DNA of 64,000 bases from Lacrimispora celerecrescens (GTDB lineage Bacteria > Bacillota > Clostridia > Lachnospirales > Lachnospiraceae): NCBI RefSeq assembly GCF_000732605.1, contig NZ_JPME01000004.1, positions 1 through 64,000 on the forward strand, read 5' to 3'. Shown here piece after piece: positions 51,886 through 61,132 of the stretch. The notes under the pieces were generated by a model. The model saw only the letters and a program-made list of their open reading frames with translations, was not told the DNA's origin and ran no database searches. A program made the position numbers and the translations under genes. Each line of letters opens with the position of its first letter. Within the stretch, counting starts at the first letter, position 1.

Positions 51886-51922
51886 AAAAATCCCTGTGCC
51901 ACATGACACAGGGGTGATTTTT
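51886..51922. terminator. Second hairpin behind lysA
   Basis: aaaaatc (51886-51892) with gattttt (51916-51922) and cctgtg with cacagg inside, three bases bulged. Works on either strand; probably a back-up or the end of the leftward MazG transcript. Confidence 0.7.
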
Positions 51923-52202
51923 CTTAGGATTTTCGGATTTCAAAAAGGGTGAAAGGATAATTGATACATTGTGCATTTCTTATGGTCTTAGTATAACACA
52001 CCGGCTCTAGAAAAGTTTGTATATTGTTTGAATAGATTATGAAGATTTTCTTAATTCAATCGTTACGTGGAAAATCAGATGTAGTTAAAATAGCAAAAAA
52101 ATCTGGACTCGCCCTCATGAGCTATTTGAAAAATTATAGTTATTACACAACTAGTGACATAAATCTAATCAATTAGTGGCATTATTCGGATGTCCATATC
52201 AA
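51923..52202. other. Gene-poor gap between lysA and the MazG-like gene
   Basis: AT-rich. I see no promoter with good boxes. One 45-codon frame (52039-52176, plus strand, MKIFLIQSLRGKSD...) has no ribosome site and is not called. Confidence 0.4.
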
Positions 52203-52520
52203 TTAATTGGAAAATAGTTTATCTGCATCGTGGGAACCATATTTTTCATCATTTATACGCTCTTTTACAGGAATCCATGTTTCCAGATTAATATCATAAA
52301 GATTAGCGATAGCGAGAGTATAGTACAGGACATCATAGAGTTCTTCTTCAATACTGCCCTTAAAAGAAGTCTCATTGGCAGGAGTTGTGTTCTTGCGTAT
52401 TGCTTGGGCGAGTTCTCCGACTTCTTCTGATAATTTTAGAAAATAATCTTTTTTGAGGTCTGGATGATAATCTTTTTCTTTAATATATTTTTGTAATTTT
52501 GATATTGTGATATTTTTCAT
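52203..52520 (-). CDS. MazG-like nucleotide pyrophosphohydrolase
   Basis: A 105-residue all-alpha NTP pyrophosphatase of the MazG-like group. The metal-binding pattern is visible as EEVGELAQAI and EEELYDVLYYTLAIAN (ExxE followed by ExxxD). Such short forms hydrolyse non-canonical or excess nucleoside triphosphates. GGAGGT lies a few bases before the ATG. It stands alone, with lower GC than its surroundings, which hints at a separate origin. Confidence 0.8.
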   Translation of the reverse strand: MKNITISKLQKYIKEKDYHPDLKKDYFLKLSEEVGELAQAIRKNTTPANETSFKGSIEEELYDVLYYTLAIANLYDINLETWIPVKERINDEKYGSHDADKLFSN

Positions 52521-52709
52521 TTTTTACCTCCGATATGCCTAGTTTTTTATTTATTATTTCATATATGACACAAAATAACAAGAAAAAGAAAGGGTGAGTG
52601 CTGATAGCATAGCACTTTAGTGTAAGAAAATTATCGAAATTTGTAGGTAATATTTACTTTCTTTCGGCAAACCTTGGTATATAATATTAATATGGAGGTG
52701 AAAGATATA

Positions 52710-52988
52710 ATGGGTAGAACATGGCATTTATTTCCTGGTATTTATAGAAATAAGAGTATAAGGAATTGTTTAAGGGGATTAGAAAGCAATGAAGATTATA
52801 CAATATTTTATGATGATGGAATTTTTCAGTTTGAACGGAAAAGAGGAAGTAAAAAAATAGTATGCGAGATTAGTGTAGGTGCGTTTTATGATATTTGTAA
52901 TGGCTTATATGATAAAACCGAGATTAATAATCGAATAAATGATTTTATTCTGCAGCAATTATATCTAAAAGGTGTTGAATTAGAGTAG
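52710..52988 (+). CDS. Hypothetical 92-residue protein
   Basis: Not recognised. A soluble, basic, lysine- and isoleucine-rich protein starting MGRTWHLFPGIYRNKSIRN. An ATG at 52692 is in frame, but GGAGGTG (52694-52700) places the start at 52710. A TATAAT lies at 52680-52685 without a clear -35. It has its own strong terminator (53036-53081). AT-rich like the MazG gene opposite, so both may belong to one small acquired segment. No catalytic or binding motif is visible. Confidence 0.55.
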   Translation: MGRTWHLFPGIYRNKSIRNCLRGLESNEDYTIFYDDGIFQFERKRGSKKIVCEISVGAFYDICNGLYDKTEINNRINDFILQQLYLKGVELE

Positions 52989-53035
52989 CCATTGGTCGAT
53001 GGGTGCTTATTTCCCGTTTCGATCCTATTACATAA

Positions 53036-53081
53036 AAATGAACCCACCATGTTGGTTTTATTCAACATATTGGGTTCATTT
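53036..53081. terminator. Bidirectional terminator between convergent genes
   Basis: aaatgaaccca (53036-53046) pairs with tgggttcattt (53071-53081); an inner atgttg / caacat stem extends it. Confidence 0.85.
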
Positions 53082-53106
53082 CAATTCTGGGCCCGGCAGA
53101 AGATAT

Positions 53107-54267
53107 CTAGAAAAGAATGGAGCGTGCCAGTCTGGTGAGCACTTCCTCGCATCTTAAGATATCTTCACAGGGGACAAATTCATCCGGCTTATGGGCCAGT
53201 TCCAGATCACCGGGACCATAGGACATGCAGTTGGGGTTGTGAAGCTTTCCGGCGATGACGGCGGTGTCGGTATACCCGGGGAAATAGGAAACAGGGACCG
53301 TTTTTCCTGTGGTTTCTTCTGCTGCGGCTTTCAGGGCTTTTAATAAATAGGAGCTTTCATCCTTTTCAATAAAAGGCCTGTCTCCTGTGATCTCATAAGA
53401 AGCTGTGATCCCTGGAACTGCGACTGCAGCTTCCCGGATGGCCTGTTCCACAATGGAGATGGCAGCAGCTGTATCTGTGGGAGGTACCAGACGCATGTCG
53501 ATCCAGACTTTGCATTGGTCAGGAACCACATACGGGCGGTATCCTCCTTCGATCTGGCCGAATGTGACGGTAGATATGCCCAGATCCTCATGGGAAGGGC
53601 ATTCTCCGATCCGGCGGCGTATGGAAGAGATGATCTCGGCCATCGCGGCAATTGCATCGGCCCCTTTCCAGGGAGTGCTCGCATGGGCGGTTACTCCGGT
53701 AACGGTAACTTCAAACCAGGTACGCCCTTTATGAGCAACCTGGATCTGCCCGTTCGTTGGCTCTGTGTCCAGAATAAAGCTTTTTTCCGTTACCCAGCCT
53801 TCTCTTATCACATCCTCAACTCCCCGCATGAAATCTTCTTCATCAACAGTACCGATGAAAACAAAGGAATGCCTGGGGATTTTTCCGGAAGCCGCCTCCT
53901 TTGCCATAGCGGAAAAGGCGGAGAGGGCGCAGGCCAGTCCGGATTTCATGTCACAGGCTCCCCGGCCATAGATACTACCATTGATAACCTCCGCTCCGAG
54001 AGGGTCGGTTGTCCAGCCGTCTCCAATGGTCACCGTATCCATGTGGCAGATATAAACAAGGGCCGGGTCGTCGATTTCCCCTTTGATTTTTGCCATAATA
54101 TTATAACGGCCCGGGAGGACCTCTTTTTTAATGACAGGGACAGGCAGGGAAGATAACCTGTTAAAAATATATTCGGCAATATTTTTTTCGTATGCACCGG
54201 GATCCGTACTGTCGATGCGGATCAGGTTCTGTGTCAGCAAAGTGGCATCGGATCGATGATTTTCCAT
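53107..54267 (-). CDS. M20-family metallopeptidase (ArgE/DapE type)
   Basis: A 386-residue zinc-dependent amidohydrolase. The first metal ligand and partner Asp are in VYICHMDTV, the bridging Asp in GRGACDMKSG, and the base/ligand pair in TVDEED. The dimerisation domain (VTGVTAHASTPWKGADA) and the C-terminal ligand His (GDLELAHKPDEF) are present. The family includes acetylornithine deacetylase, succinyl-DAP desuccinylase and dipeptidases; the exact substrate cannot be set. It diverges from the subtilase gene. Confidence 0.85.
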   Translation of the reverse strand: MENHRSDATLLTQNLIRIDSTDPGAYEKNIAEYIFNRLSSLPVPVIKKEVLPGRYNIMAKIKGEIDDPALVYICHMDTVTIGDGWTTDPLGAEVINGSIYGRGACDMKSGLACALSAFSAMAKEAASGKIPRHSFVFIGTVDEEDFMRGVEDVIREGWVTEKSFILDTEPTNGQIQVAHKGRTWFEVTVTGVTAHASTPWKGADAIAAMAEIISSIRRRIGECPSHEDLGISTVTFGQIEGGYRPYVVPDQCKVWIDMRLVPPTDTAAAISIVEQAIREAAVAVPGITASYEITGDRPFIEKDESSYLLKALKAAAEETTGKTVPVSYFPGYTDTAVIAGKLHNPNCMSYGPGDLELAHKPDEFVPCEDILRCEEVLTRLARSILF

Positions 54268-54424
54268 AATAATCTCCTTACATGTTATTTTATATCCATT
54301 ATAGGAATGGATTTGCAGAAAGTAAATGGTATTTGACTAAAATCTTCTTTTGTATTTCGGAGGAAAAGAAACCACATGAGCCAAACCGGAATATCCTAAT
54401 AAAAAAGGAATCAGGTAATGGACT

Positions 54425-55314
54425 GTGAATCATGTGAGAGAAGCAATACACTGTGATGCTGCCCATCGTATGGGTTATACAGGACGTGGGATTGGAGTTG
54501 CAGTTCTCGATACGGGGATTTATCTTCATGAGGACTTTGAACATAGAATGGCGGCTTTTGTAGATATTGTACACCGCAGAAGGGACACCTATGACGATAA
54601 CGGTCATGGGACCCATATATCAGGAATCATCGGAGGCAGCGGCATCGCTTCCGGAGGAATGTATATGGGCATTGCACCAGAGTGTCATATCATTATGCTT
54701 AAGGTATTGGATAAAAAAGGAAACGGCTATGCTTCAGATGTGTTAGCTGGACTTAAATGGATACGTGATAACAGAGAAAGGTATGGGATCAGGATTGTAA
54801 ATATTTCTGTTGGTTCCTTTTCGAAAAAGGGGATGACAGAGAATTCTGTTCTTGTGCGTGGAGTAAATGCGGCATGGGATGACGGGCTGGTGGTCTGTGT
54901 GGCCGCAGGAAACATGGGACCGGGCATGAATACCATCACAACTCCGGGAATCAGCCGGAAGGTGATCACTGTGGGGTGCTCAGATGATTATAAAGAGGTC
55001 AATGTTATGGGAAACCGAATGATCGATTATTCCGGAAGAGGTCCCACCGGGGCCTGCATCTGCAAACCGGAAATCATCGCTCCGGGAGCAGGGATTATCA
55101 GCTGTGCCAATGAATCAGGCAATACCTTGCCAAAAGCGGAACCTCAATGTCGACGCCCCTGGTTTCAGGGGCGATTGCGCTTCTCCTTCAAAAATATCCC
55201 TATTTAACCAATCGGGATGTGAAACTAATGTTAAGAGAGCGGGCAGTGGATCTGGGGCTTCCCATTAATCAGCAGGGCTGGGGGATGCTTGATGTGGAGA
55301 AGCTTTTGATGTAA
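54425..55314 (+). pseudogene. Intracellular subtilisin-like protease, frameshifted before the catalytic serine
   Basis: A subtilase (S8) without signal peptide, starting GTG. Catalytic D29 (AVLDTGI) and H61 (NGHGTHISG) are in the first frame, which ends at 55207 in a nonsense tail. From about 55131 the true reading is one base off: there it gives SGTSMSTPLVSGAIALL with the catalytic Ser and runs to the stop at 55312-55314. One extra A in the aaaa run (55131-55134) would restore a 296-residue protein. Without it the product lacks its nucleophile. Sequencing error or recent inactivation. Confidence 0.8.
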
Positions 55315-55492
55315 TAGAAAAACGTATGAATATTAACAGGGCTTCTGCGGGAAAGTTTGACCCGTGGAGGCCCATATATTGTTTAGCACATGCCGGTTCT
55401 AATCCTCATGAAGAGGGGAGGGACTGTATGGCAGCGGTGTATGCGTACAGGAAATAAAACATTGTACGAGCCATACATTATAAGAGGAATAT

Positions 55493-55506
55493 GCATAAAT
55501 TTATGC
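55493..55506. promoter_or_regulatory. Perfect 14-base palindrome before the flavoprotein gene
   Basis: gcataaatttatgc (55493-55506) is self-complementary and lies 25 bases before the start codon. Candidate operator; no clear promoter with proper spacing is visible near it. Confidence 0.4.
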
Positions 55507-55530
55507 GTCCAATTATTAAGGAGAGATACA

Positions 55531-56883
55531 ATGAAATATAAAAAGGAACCTGAACTGACTGGACGGATTGTTTTGCCAAATGATCCGCTGTACAACTCCG
55601 CCCGTCAGGAATTCAATACGTTTTTTAATAAATTTCCACTGGTTATTGTTTTCGCAAGGGAAACACAGGATGTCATCAATGCAATACGCTGGGCGCGTTA
55701 TAACGGAGTACCACTTCGAATGCGCTCTGGACGCCACAACTACGAGGGTGTGTCTGCGTTAAATGGCGGGCTTATCATCGATGTCAGCGAAATGAAACAA
55801 CTGGAGATAAATCAAAAAAAAGGTACAGTCACACTCCAGACAGGGCTTCGGAATATTGAAATCATAGAAGAACTTGGTTCACAGGGTTTAGTCGTTCCAC
55901 CGGGGCTATGCCCTACCCCTGGCATTGCTGGCGTTACCTTGGGCGGCGGGCATAGCAGCCTTTCCAGGCCTTGGGGGCTTGTTATTGACAATCTTCTGGA
56001 GGCAGAGTTGGTAGATGCAGATGGCTGTGTGCTGCATGCAAGTGCAGACCGCAATGCAGACCTGTTTTGGGCTCTGCGGGGTGGAGGCGGCGGTAACTTT
56101 GGCGTTTGCACTTCCTTCTGTTTTCGTACGCACGAAATCGATACGGTGGCTTATGCCGCAATCAACTGGGAACTTGAAGACTTGAAGCCGGTGCTAAAGG
56201 TCTGGCAGGAATATACGCTTCCCGACGCAGACATCAGGTTTACACCGCTGTTATCGATTATATCAGGAGAGCAGCCTCTTTTGCTTGCACAAGGGGTGTT
56301 TCTCGGCTCAGCCAAGGAATTGCGCGAATTGCTTCGTCCCTTACTCCGGACCGGTTCGCCGAGCAGCGTTTTTATTGAGGATATACCATGGGTAGAAGCC
56401 GCAGCCCGAATCGGCAGGACCCAGCCCGTCAGCCCGGAGCCATTTAAAAGCGTTGGGCCTTATGTAGATGCATTGCTGCCGGACGAGGCAATTGACATCA
56501 TACAGCGTTTTATTACAAATCCTCCAACCTCTGCTGTGTCTCTCTTGTTTCATGGCCTGGGTGGGGCGGTAGCCGATATTCCCAGTAAAGCCACAGCGTA
56601 TTTCCAGCGTAAGGCACTGTCAAATATGTCTATTTACGCCACATGGAATGAGCCTGAAGGCGCTGGCCCTGGTATTCATTGGGTGGATCAATTCCGAAGG
56701 GAAATGCTGCCATATACCAATGGTGTTTATATCAACACCCAGGATCTGTCCATTGAAAACTGGCCAAAGGATTACTACGGCGGTAACTTTGAGCGCTTGA
56801 CCAGAATCAAGGCAAAGTACGATCCGGAGAATTTTTTCCGTTTTCCGCAAAGCATTCCACCGACTTTCGGCTGCCGCGAATAA
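55531..56883 (+). CDS. BBE-type FAD-linked oxidase, probably with bicovalent flavin
   Basis: A 450-residue flavoprotein oxidase of the berberine-bridge/YgaK family. The PP-loop reads RSGRHNYEG, with His as attachment point for the 8-alpha carbon of FAD, and the stretch GLCPTPGIAG holds the Cys that can bind the 6 position. GGGHSSLSRPWGL, DLFWALRGGGGGNFGVCT and the C-terminal berberine box (YYGGNFERLTRIKAKYDPENFF) follow. Such enzymes oxidise sugars or alcohols with O2, unusual in a strict anaerobe. The ATG at 55531 follows AAGGAGAG. GC and codon use look higher than in the neighbours. Confidence 0.87.
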   Translation: MKYKKEPELTGRIVLPNDPLYNSARQEFNTFFNKFPLVIVFARETQDVINAIRWARYNGVPLRMRSGRHNYEGVSALNGGLIIDVSEMKQLEINQKKGTVTLQTGLRNIEIIEELGSQGLVVPPGLCPTPGIAGVTLGGGHSSLSRPWGLVIDNLLEAELVDADGCVLHASADRNADLFWALRGGGGGNFGVCTSFCFRTHEIDTVAYAAINWELEDLKPVLKVWQEYTLPDADIRFTPLLSIISGEQPLLLAQGVFLGSAKELRELLRPLLRTGSPSSVFIEDIPWVEAAARIGRTQPVSPEPFKSVGPYVDALLPDEAIDIIQRFITNPPTSAVSLLFHGLGGAVADIPSKATAYFQRKALSNMSIYATWNEPEGAGPGIHWVDQFRREMLPYTNGVYINTQDLSIENWPKDYYGGNFERLTRIKAKYDPENFFRFPQSIPPTFGCRE

Positions 56884-56931
56884 CTGATAGAGAAATGCAT
56901 AGGTTTTTAGTGGGAACAATTGCATGGTAAT

Positions 56932-56977
56932 AAAAAACCGTGTTTATCCGGGTATTTTGAGAATAGCACGGTTTTTT
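56932..56977 (+). terminator. Terminator of the flavoprotein gene
   Basis: aaaaaaccgtg (56932-56942) with cacggtttttt (56967-56977), perfect 11 pairs, 24-base loop. Confidence 0.85.
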
Positions 56978-57045
56978 CCTGAATGATGCTTATTGCAGGT
57001 CAGTTGATAAAGCAAATTCGGATTGATATTCTTGCAAAATAATAC

Positions 57046-57074
57046 TTGCACCTACATCCCTCCTATGCTATAGT
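57046..57074 (+). promoter_or_regulatory. Upstream promoter in the recA leader region
   Basis: TTGCAC (57046-57051), 17-base spacer, TATAGT (57069-57074). It lies 215 bases before recA and outside the LexA box. It could give LexA-independent recA transcription or a small RNA. The rest of 56978-57221 holds no gene that I can support. Confidence 0.45.
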
Positions 57075-57221
57075 AAATTAACAGTATGAAAGCAGTCTGT
57101 CTTTCTCTTCAACTTCCAGGCATTTCGCCGGAACATCCCTATTGAATTCATTAATACGAAATTTTTTGCTGTGTGGGTTAGGAGTGTGGTGCGTATTGAG
57201 CTCAGAAGTATAAAATTCTGG

Positions 57222-57250
57222 TTGACATTTGCCCCGAAGTATACTATGAT
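57222..57250 (+). promoter_or_regulatory. Main recA promoter
   Basis: TTGACA (57222-57227), 17-base spacer, TATGAT (57245-57250), start near 57257. Confidence 0.8.
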
Positions 57251-57264
57251 TATAAACAGAAAAA

Positions 57265-57276
57265 GAACATTTGTTC
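57265..57276. promoter_or_regulatory. LexA (SOS) box of recA
   Basis: GAAC-attt-GTTC, followed by G, matches the Gram-positive LexA site GAAC-N4-GTTC. It lies just after the expected transcription start, where bound LexA would block recA. Confidence 0.85.
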
Positions 57277-57291
57277 GCATCGGAGGATAAT

Positions 57292-58386
57292 ATGAATAAA
57301 GATGATAAGCTAAAGGCGCTTGATGCCGCCCTTACTCAGATAGAAAAGGCATATGGAAAAGGCTCTGTTATGAAACTGGGCGACTCAGGCACAAATATGA
57401 ATGTGGAGACCATACCAACGGGAGCATTAAGCCTTGATATTGCCCTTGGACTGGGCGGAATTCCAAAGGGAAGGGTTGTGGAGATCTACGGACCGGAATC
57501 CAGTGGTAAGACGACAGTTGCCCTTCATATGATCGCAGAAGTTCAAAAGAGAGGCGGCATCGCAGGATTTATTGACGCGGAGCATGCCCTTGATCCTGTT
57601 TACGCCAAGAACATAGGAGTGGATATTGATAACCTTTACATTTCCCAGCCGGATAACGGGGAGCAGGCATTGGAGATCACAGAGACCATGGTAAGATCCG
57701 GTGCCGTTGACATTGTAATCGTAGACTCGGTGGCAGCACTTGTGCCAAAGGCCGAGATCGAAGGAGATATGGGTGATTCCCATGTGGGTCTTCAGGCGCG
57801 TCTGATGTCCCAGGCTCTTAGAAAGCTGACGGCCATTATCAGCAAGTCTAACTGTATTGTTCTGTTTATTAATCAGCTCCGCGAGAAAGTGGGAGTGATG
57901 TTTGGAAGTCCCGAGACCACCACAGGAGGACGTGCCCTTAAGTTCTACGCGTCTGTCCGCCTGGATATCCGTAAGATCGAGACCTTAAAGCAGGGCGGCG
58001 ACATGGTAGGAAACCGGGTCCGTGTCAAGGTAGTTAAGAATAAGATCGCACCGCCATTTAAGGAGGCGGAATTCGACATCATGTTCGGCAAAGGTATTTC
58101 CAAGGAAGGAGATATCCTGGATCTGGCGGTAAAAGAGAATATCGTGGAAAAAAGCGGTGCATGGTTTGCATATAATAACGTCAAGATCGGCCAGGGACGT
58201 GAAAATGCCAAAATTTATCTTCAGGACAATCCGGCCGTTTGTCTGGAGGTAGAGAACAAGGTCCGTATAAAATATGGGCTTCATGAAGAAAGCAGTATAG
58301 AGCCGGAGCGTGCTGGTGCAGCTGCTGCTAAGGAAAGCAAGAGAATCAAGGCAGAAGAAAGCAAGGACGAAACTTCCAAGGAGTAA
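57292..58386 (+). CDS. recA: Recombinase RecA
   Basis: A 364-residue ATP-dependent strand-exchange protein. Walker A GPESSGKT, Walker [15 protein letters not shown]2 loop region [21 protein letters not shown]. It forms filaments on single-stranded DNA and triggers LexA self-cleavage. The ATG at 57292 follows GGAGG; an in-frame start upstream at 57271 overlaps the LexA box. A Glu/Lys/Ser-rich tail ends the protein. recX follows after 64 bases without a terminator. Confidence 0.97.
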   Translation: MNKDDKLKALDAALTQIEKAYGKGSVMKLGDSGTNMNVETIPTGALSLDIALGLGGIPKGRVVEIYGPESSGKTTVALHMIAEVQKRGGIAGFIDAEHALDPVYAKNIGVDIDNLYISQPDNGEQALEITETMVRSGAVDIVIVDSVAALVPKAEIEGDMGDSHVGLQARLMSQALRKLTAIISKSNCIVLFINQLREKVGVMFGSPETTTGGRALKFYASVRLDIRKIETLKQGGDMVGNRVRVKVVKNKIAPPFKEAEFDIMFGKGISKEGDILDLAVKENIVEKSGAWFAYNNVKIGQGRENAKIYLQDNPAVCLEVENKVRIKYGLHEESSIEPERAGAAAAKESKRIKAEESKDETSKE

Positions 58387-58450
58387 TCCCACAAGGTTTT
58401 GGCCGGCGGACTCATGGGCACCGGGTGAATAATTAAAATAAGGGGCATAT

Positions 58451-59059
58451 ATGATAGTTATGGAAATCGTGCCCGTTGATAAACGCAGGAGTAAAGTCAT
58501 TCTGGATGAAGACTTTACTCTTGTCCTTTATCGAGGGGAACTTAGAAAATTTGGAATTGAGGAAGGAAAGCCGATTTCCGAAGAGACTTATGAGGAGATC
58601 CTACGGGAGGTTTTGTTTAAAAGGGCCAGGGAAAGGGTCCTTTTTCTTCTGAAATCCTCAGATAAGACAGAACAGGAACTGAGACGGAAATTAAAGGACG
58701 GAGGGTATCCGAAAGAGGCTGCCGATTACGCCATAGAATTTTTAAAAGAGCATCATTTTATTGATGATGAGAACTATGGCCGCAGATACGTAGAATTCAA
58801 TTCGGAACGGAAAAGTCAAAGGCAGATTCAGTACGAGCTGCAGAAAAAAGGGCTGGACAAAGAGGTGATTCAGGAGATCCTTAGTGAACAGCCTGTGGAT
58901 GAAGAAGCCCAGATACTAGCCTATCTGAAAAAAAAGTGCATAAAGGCGGAGGAAATGGACTTTAAGGAACGAGGAAAAGTGATGGCCGCCCTGGGTAGAC
59001 GCGGTTTTTCCTATGATGCAATAAGTCATGTTTTAGGCGGCTTTTATAGTGAGGATTGA
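58451..59059 (+). CDS. recX: RecA regulator RecX
   Basis: A 202-residue helical protein with tandem three-helix RecX repeats (RARERVLFLLKSSDKTEQEL, FLKEHHFIDDENYGRRYV, RGKVMAALGRRGFSYDAI). It binds and modulates RecA filaments. AAGGGG lies before the ATG. Same operon as recA. Confidence 0.9.
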   Translation: MIVMEIVPVDKRRSKVILDEDFTLVLYRGELRKFGIEEGKPISEETYEEILREVLFKRARERVLFLLKSSDKTEQELRRKLKDGGYPKEAADYAIEFLKEHHFIDDENYGRRYVEFNSERKSQRQIQYELQKKGLDKEVIQEILSEQPVDEEAQILAYLKKKCIKAEEMDFKERGKVMAALGRRGFSYDAISHVLGGFYSED

Positions 59060-59106
59060 CAACAAGGAAAATGTGTATAAGTATACCTGAAACACAGGCG
59101 AAATAC

Positions 59107-59135
59107 TTGACATAATGTATAAAACAGTTTAAAAT
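59107..59135 (+). promoter_or_regulatory. Promoter of rny
   Basis: TTGACA (59107-59112), 17-base spacer, TAAAAT (59130-59135), start near 59142, 43 bases before the GTG. Confidence 0.75.
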
Positions 59136-59171
59136 TGTAGTGTTGTATTGTTGTACAATGAAAATCTAATA

Positions 59172-59184
59172 AGGAGGTGCTCCT
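59172..59184 (+). promoter_or_regulatory. Hairpin enclosing the rny ribosome site
   Basis: aggag (59172-59176) can pair with ctcct (59180-59184) around gtg, directly before the GTG start. It would hide the Shine-Dalgarno sequence. Confidence 0.45.
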
Positions 59185-60744
59185 GTGTCAGTATCAGTAT
59201 TCATGGCTATATTGATTGCAATTGTAGTATCAGTAGTAGTTGCTTTTATTGCCTGGTCTGCTGCCATCACGTATCGTAAGAACGCTTACGAGAGCAAGAT
59301 TGGCACTGCAGAAGAAAAATCCCGGGAAATAATAGATGAAGCATTAAAGACCGCTGAGACAAAGAAGCGCGAAGCTCTCCTTGAGGCAAAAGAAGAGTCT
59401 TTAAAGACTAAGAATGAACTGGAGAAGGAAACCAGGGAAAGAAGAGCTGAGCTTCAACGTTATGAAAGAAGAGTACTAAGCAAGGAAGAAAACCTGGACA
59501 AGAAGTCCGAGGTTATGGAAAAACGAGAAGCAGGTCTGGCTGCTCGAGAGGACGCCCTGAATAAGAGAAATGCCGAAGTGGAATCTCTCTATGAAAAAGG
59601 CATTCAGGAACTGGAAAAAATTTCCGGACTTACCTCCGAACAGGCAAAAGAATATCTTTTAAAATCTGTTGAAGATGATGTTAAACATGACACTGCGAAA
59701 TTAATTAAGGAACTTGACAACAAAGCAAAAGAAGAAGCCGAGAAAAAGGCGAGGGAATACGTGGTTACAGCCATTCAAAGATGTGCTGCAGACCATGTAG
59801 CAGAAACTACTGTTTCTGTTGTGCAGCTACCTAACGATGAGATGAAAGGAAGAATCATCGGAAGAGAAGGCCGCAACATCCGTACGTTAGAGACCCTTAC
59901 GGGCGTGGAACTCATTATTGATGACACCCCTGAGGCAGTTGTATTATCCGGATTCGATCCGGTTCGTAGAGAAGTAGCCAGAATCGCGTTGGAACGCCTT
60001 ATTGTGGATGGACGTATTCATCCGGCCAGAATTGAAGAAATGGTAGAAAAGGCACAAAAAGAGGTAGAAACCAATATGCGTGAGGAAGGAGAAGCCGCTG
60101 CTCTTGAAGTGGGCATTCACGGACTTCATCCGGAACTCATCAGATTGCTTGGCAAACTGAGATACAGAACAAGCTACGGTCAGAATGCCTTAAAGCATTC
60201 CATTGAGGTAGCCCAATTATCGGGGCTATTGGCAGGAGAGATCGGCCTTGATATCCGCATGGCCAAACGTGCCGGTTTACTACATGACATCGGAAAAGCC
60301 GTTGACCATGAGATGGAAGGTTCTCATATTCAGCTGGGTGTGGAGTTGTGTAAGAAATATAAGGAATCTGCAATCGTGCTGAACACTGTGGAATCACATC
60401 ATGGCGATGTTGAACCACAGAGCCTTATCGCTTGCATTGTCCAGGCAGCAGATACCATATCTGCCGCAAGACCTGGAGCAAGAAGAGAGACTCTGGAGAC
60501 ATATACAAACAGATTAAAACAGTTAGAAGATATCACCAATTCCTTTAAGGGAGTGGACAAGTCCTTTGCCATTCAGGCAGGACGCGAAGTTCGGATTATG
60601 GTAGTTCCGGAGCAAATCAACGATGATGATATGATTCTTTTAGCCCGTGATATTTCCAAGAAGATTGAAGAATCTCTTGAATACCCGGGACAGATCAAGG
60701 TCAACGTGATCCGGGAGTCCAGAGTTACAGATTACGCAAAATAA
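59185..60744 (+). CDS. rny: Ribonuclease Y
   Basis: A 519-residue membrane-anchored endoribonuclease that starts decay of many mRNAs. N-terminal span (residues 3-25), long coiled coil (about 30-170), KH domain ([15 protein letters not shown]), HD domain (HSIEVAQL and [12 protein letters not shown]) and the C-terminal conserved domain are in the usual order and length. Start is the GTG at 59185, 8 bases after GGAGG; an ATG ten codons on would cut the membrane anchor. Confidence 0.96.
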   Translation: MSVSVFMAILIAIVVSVVVAFIAWSAAITYRKNAYESKIGTAEEKSREIIDEALKTAETKKREALLEAKEESLKTKNELEKETRERRAELQRYERRVLSKEENLDKKSEVMEKREAGLAAREDALNKRNAEVESLYEKGIQELEKISGLTSEQAKEYLLKSVEDDVKHDTAKLIKELDNKAKEEAEKKAREYVVTAIQRCAADHVAETTVSVVQLPNDEMKGRIIGREGRNIRTLETLTGVELIIDDTPEAVVLSGFDPVRREVARIALERLIVDGRIHPARIEEMVEKAQKEVETNMREEGEAAALEVGIHGLHPELIRLLGKLRYRTSYGQNALKHSIEVAQLSGLLAGEIGLDIRMAKRAGLLHDIGKAVDHEMEGSHIQLGVELCKKYKESAIVLNTVESHHGDVEPQSLIACIVQAADTISAARPGARRETLETYTNRLKQLEDITNSFKGVDKSFAIQAGREVRIMVVPEQINDDDMILLARDISKKIEESLEYPGQIKVNVIRESRVTDYAK

Positions 60745-60747
60745 GAT

Positions 60748-60799
60748 AATGCCCTAAAACCGTAGAAGTTTTTATTCTTACGGGATTAGGGCATTTTTT
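60748..60799 (+). terminator. Terminator of rny
   Basis: aatgccctaa (60748-60757) with ttagggcatt (60786-60795), an inner ccgtagaa / ttcttacgg stem and a six-T run. Confidence 0.88.
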
Positions 60800-60821
60800 G
60801 TTAATTATGTGTGACTCAAAA

Positions 60822-60956
60822 TTATCTGGAATTCATTAACAGAAGCATATCTTCGCCTGCATTTAATTCAAATTGATAGCAGCCGTTTTCCAAGGTATCA
60901 TATTTCAACCCTTGATATTACTCGATTACAAATTCTGTTTCGCGATCATTACCCCC
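60822..60956 (-). pseudogene. Remnant of an unidentified gene, minus strand
   Basis: Reading leftward from 60956 gives GGNDRETEFVIE, an in-frame stop (60918-60920), then YQGLKYDTLENGCYQFELNA and GEDMLLLMNSR to a stop at 60822. The residue pattern looks like real protein, and no ribosome site or start precedes it, so this seems the decayed C-terminus of a gene. Family not recognised. Confidence 0.4.
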
Positions 60957-61007
60957 TCACAGTATAGGAAAGAGCAAACAAAGACAATATAGTTTTAAAT
61001 GTTTTTC

Positions 61008-61036
61008 TTGAATATAGTAAAGAATTGATGTATTAT
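61008..61036 (+). promoter_or_regulatory. Promoter of the D,D-carboxypeptidase gene
   Basis: TTGAAT (61008-61013), 17-base spacer, TATTAT (61031-61036), start near 61043. The resulting leader of about 155 bases contains the hairpin at 61133-61172. Confidence 0.55.
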
Positions 61037-61132
61037 AATATAAATGCCCTTTTTCAGATCAGTCTAAGGTCAGAAAGATGCTTAAAGTTAAAAAATCTCG
61101 GGGCAGATTTAAACTATGCGAAGTAATATAAT

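Noticed and set aside
52039-52176. 45-codon frame downstream of lysA
   Set aside because: No ribosome site, no promoter, no recognisable sequence.
57068-57280. Minus-strand 70-residue frame opposite the recA promoter
   Set aside because: It crosses the recA promoter and LexA box, has no ribosome site and an improbable composition.
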